A stretch of DNA of 64,000 nucleotides, from NCBI GenBank assembly GCA_003332035.1, contig QOQI01000001.1:1-64000 (forward strand), given 5' to 3'. Made by a program: the position numbers and the translations under genes. The notes beneath the pieces are model-generated. The model was not told the DNA's origin, did no database searches, and saw only the letters and a list, made by a program, of their open reading frames with translations. The DNA is from Paracoccaceae bacterium (GTDB lineage Bacteria > Pseudomonadota > Alphaproteobacteria > Rhodobacterales > Rhodobacteraceae). Below are positions 63,192-64,000 of this stretch, piece after piece; the first letter of the stretch is position 1, and each line of letters opens with the position of its first letter.

Positions 63192-64000
63192 TTGAGATTT
63201 TTGATATTTTTGACGGGTATTTTTTTGGCAACATTTGCTTATGCCAACAGACCCGTACTAACAGTATATGCGCCTGATTATTTTGTTTCGGAGTGGGGAC
63301 CTGGCCCCTCTATAGAAGAAGCCTTTGAAAAAACTTGTGGATGTGATCTTAAGTTTTCAGCAGGGGATTTGGTGCCCCGGTTGATTTTAGAAGGGTCCAG
63401 TACCGAAGCTGATATTGTTATAGGTTTGAATACAGATGTAACAAAAAAAGCTCGAGAAACAGGTTTGTTTGCGCCCCACGAACAAAGTAATGAGTCTTTG
63501 TTTCTACCAATCAAATGGATTGATAACACATTTTTACCATTTAACTGGTCATATGTTTCATTCGTATATGACGAAACTAAGATTTCTCAGCCCCCAAAGA
63601 GTTTTGAAGACTTAGCAAATATGAAAGACGCCAAAATAGTTATACAGGACCCACGAAGCTCAATATCTGGTTTGGCTCTAGTCCTATGGATAAAGGAAGT
63701 TTATGGTGACAAAGCAGAAGAGTATTGGTCAAAACTGGCGCCTAACATTTTAACGGTGACTAAAGGCTGGTCAGAAGCCTATGGGCTCTTTACTTCAGGT
63801 GAAGCTGAAATAGTGCTGTCCTTCAACACCTCACCAGCTTACCATATTTCAGCGGAGGGGGACCAAACAAAAAAAGCAGCTATATTCGATGAGGGCCACT
63901 ATGCTTATTTTGAACTAGTTGGCAAATTACGTAACTCTGATCAACCCGAATTAGCGGAAAAATTTATGAAATTTGTTTTGTCTAATGAGTTCCAGACTCT
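63192..64000 (+). CDS. thiB: Thiamine/TPP ABC transporter substrate-binding protein (partial)
   Basis: ThiB is the periplasmic binding protein of the ThiBPQ thiamine importer. Translation starts at TTG 63192 behind AGGAG and runs off the window, so about 269 residues are visible. A signal peptide (LIFLTGIFLATFAYA) leads into VLTVYAPDYFVSEWGPGPSIEEAFEKTCGCDL. Mature protein motifs include GDLVPRLILEG, QDPRSSISGLALVLW, TKGWSEAYGLF and EIVLSFNTSPAYH, typical of ThiB. The TPP riboswitch in front independently supports the assignment. thiP and thiQ should follow outside the window. Confidence 0.93.
   Translation, partial: MRFLIFLTGIFLATFAYANRPVLTVYAPDYFVSEWGPGPSIEEAFEKTCGCDLKFSAGDLVPRLILEGSSTEADIVIGLNTDVTKKARETGLFAPHEQSNESLFLPIKWIDNTFLPFNWSYVSFVYDETKISQPPKSFEDLANMKDAKIVIQDPRSSISGLALVLWIKEVYGDKAEEYWSKLAPNILTVTKGWSEAYGLFTSGEAEIVLSFNTSPAYHISAEGDQTKKAAIFDEGHYAYFELVGKLRNSDQPELAEKFMKFVLSNEFQT

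Noticed and set aside
1-64000. CRISPR arrays, insertion sequences, prophage, tRNA and rRNA genes
   Set aside because: No direct-repeat arrays, transposase or integrase genes, or tRNA/rRNA-like sequences were recognised. Short tRNA genes could be missed by eye.

Overview
The window is a continuous stretch of an AT-rich alphaproteobacterial chromosome. Gene content and order point to a low-GC, probably marine member of the Rhodobacterales or a close relative: monomeric isocitrate dehydrogenase, a DeoC plus two-module ALDH16 pair, secB/fxsA/Tim44-like genes beside maf-aroE-coaE-dnaQ, and rho-mnmE-mnmG-rsmG-parA-parB. The taxonomic placement is inference from synteny and protein style; no rRNA or tRNA gene was recognised.

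Region 1 (1-9.8 kb) is a purine catabolic island. It starts with the end of an 8-oxoguanine-deaminase-like amidohydrolase. A long minus-strand operon follows, read from uraH to allA: HIU hydrolase, xanthine dehydrogenase XdhA and XdhB, its maturation factor XdhC, the membrane urate oxidase PuuD with a cytochrome c tail, allantoinase PuuE, allantoicase and ureidoglycolate lyase. OHCU decarboxylase (uraD) is divergent. Together they take xanthine through urate and allantoin to glyoxylate and urea.

Region 2 (9.8-18.8 kb) is the least explained part. A tautomerase/SnoaL-like fusion is divergent from a tight plus-strand operon: aconitase-type dehydratase large and small subunits, a PEP-mutase/isocitrate-lyase family lyase, hydantoinase/oxoprolinase HyuB and HyuA, an isochorismatase-fold protein whose usual catalytic cysteine is glycine, and a fumarate-reductase-like flavoprotein. 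The set resembles ring opening of a cyclic imide, lactam or ureide followed by hydration and cleavage of a substituted malate. The substrate is unknown.

Region 3 (18.9-42.7 kb) is core and accessory metabolism: icd, an EamA transporter, HU, AMP nucleosidase, a class II aldolase, deoC-ALDH16, a lytic transglycosylase, RNase R, the lysine/DAP genes dapD and dapE, a threonine-dehydratase-like enzyme, rpe, a CoxG-like protein, Smr, a Tim44-like protein, FxsA, SecB, DnaQ, CoaE, AroE and Maf.

Region 4 (42.7-50 kb): a 493-bp AT-rich gene-free gap separates the leftward maf-aroE-coaE-dnaQ genes from the rightward rho-mnmE-mnmG-rsmG-parA-parB genes. It carries one perfect DnaA box and two near matches and occupies the position of oriC in Caulobacter-type chromosomes, so it is a good oriC candidate. 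Two perfect 16-bp parS palindromes lie in the translation start region of mnmG and in the 5' coding region of rsmG, next to parAB.

Region 5 (50-64 kb) holds hemW-rdgB-rph opposed to hrcA-grpE, then mutS and an exported msrA. Next come a class IV aminotransferase-like gene overlapping a sulfotransferase-like gene, a fumarylacetoacetate-hydrolase family gene, a BKACE-type gene, an EamA transporter and aroC. The window ends with a TPP riboswitch in front of a thiamine ABC transporter binding protein (thiB) that runs off the end.
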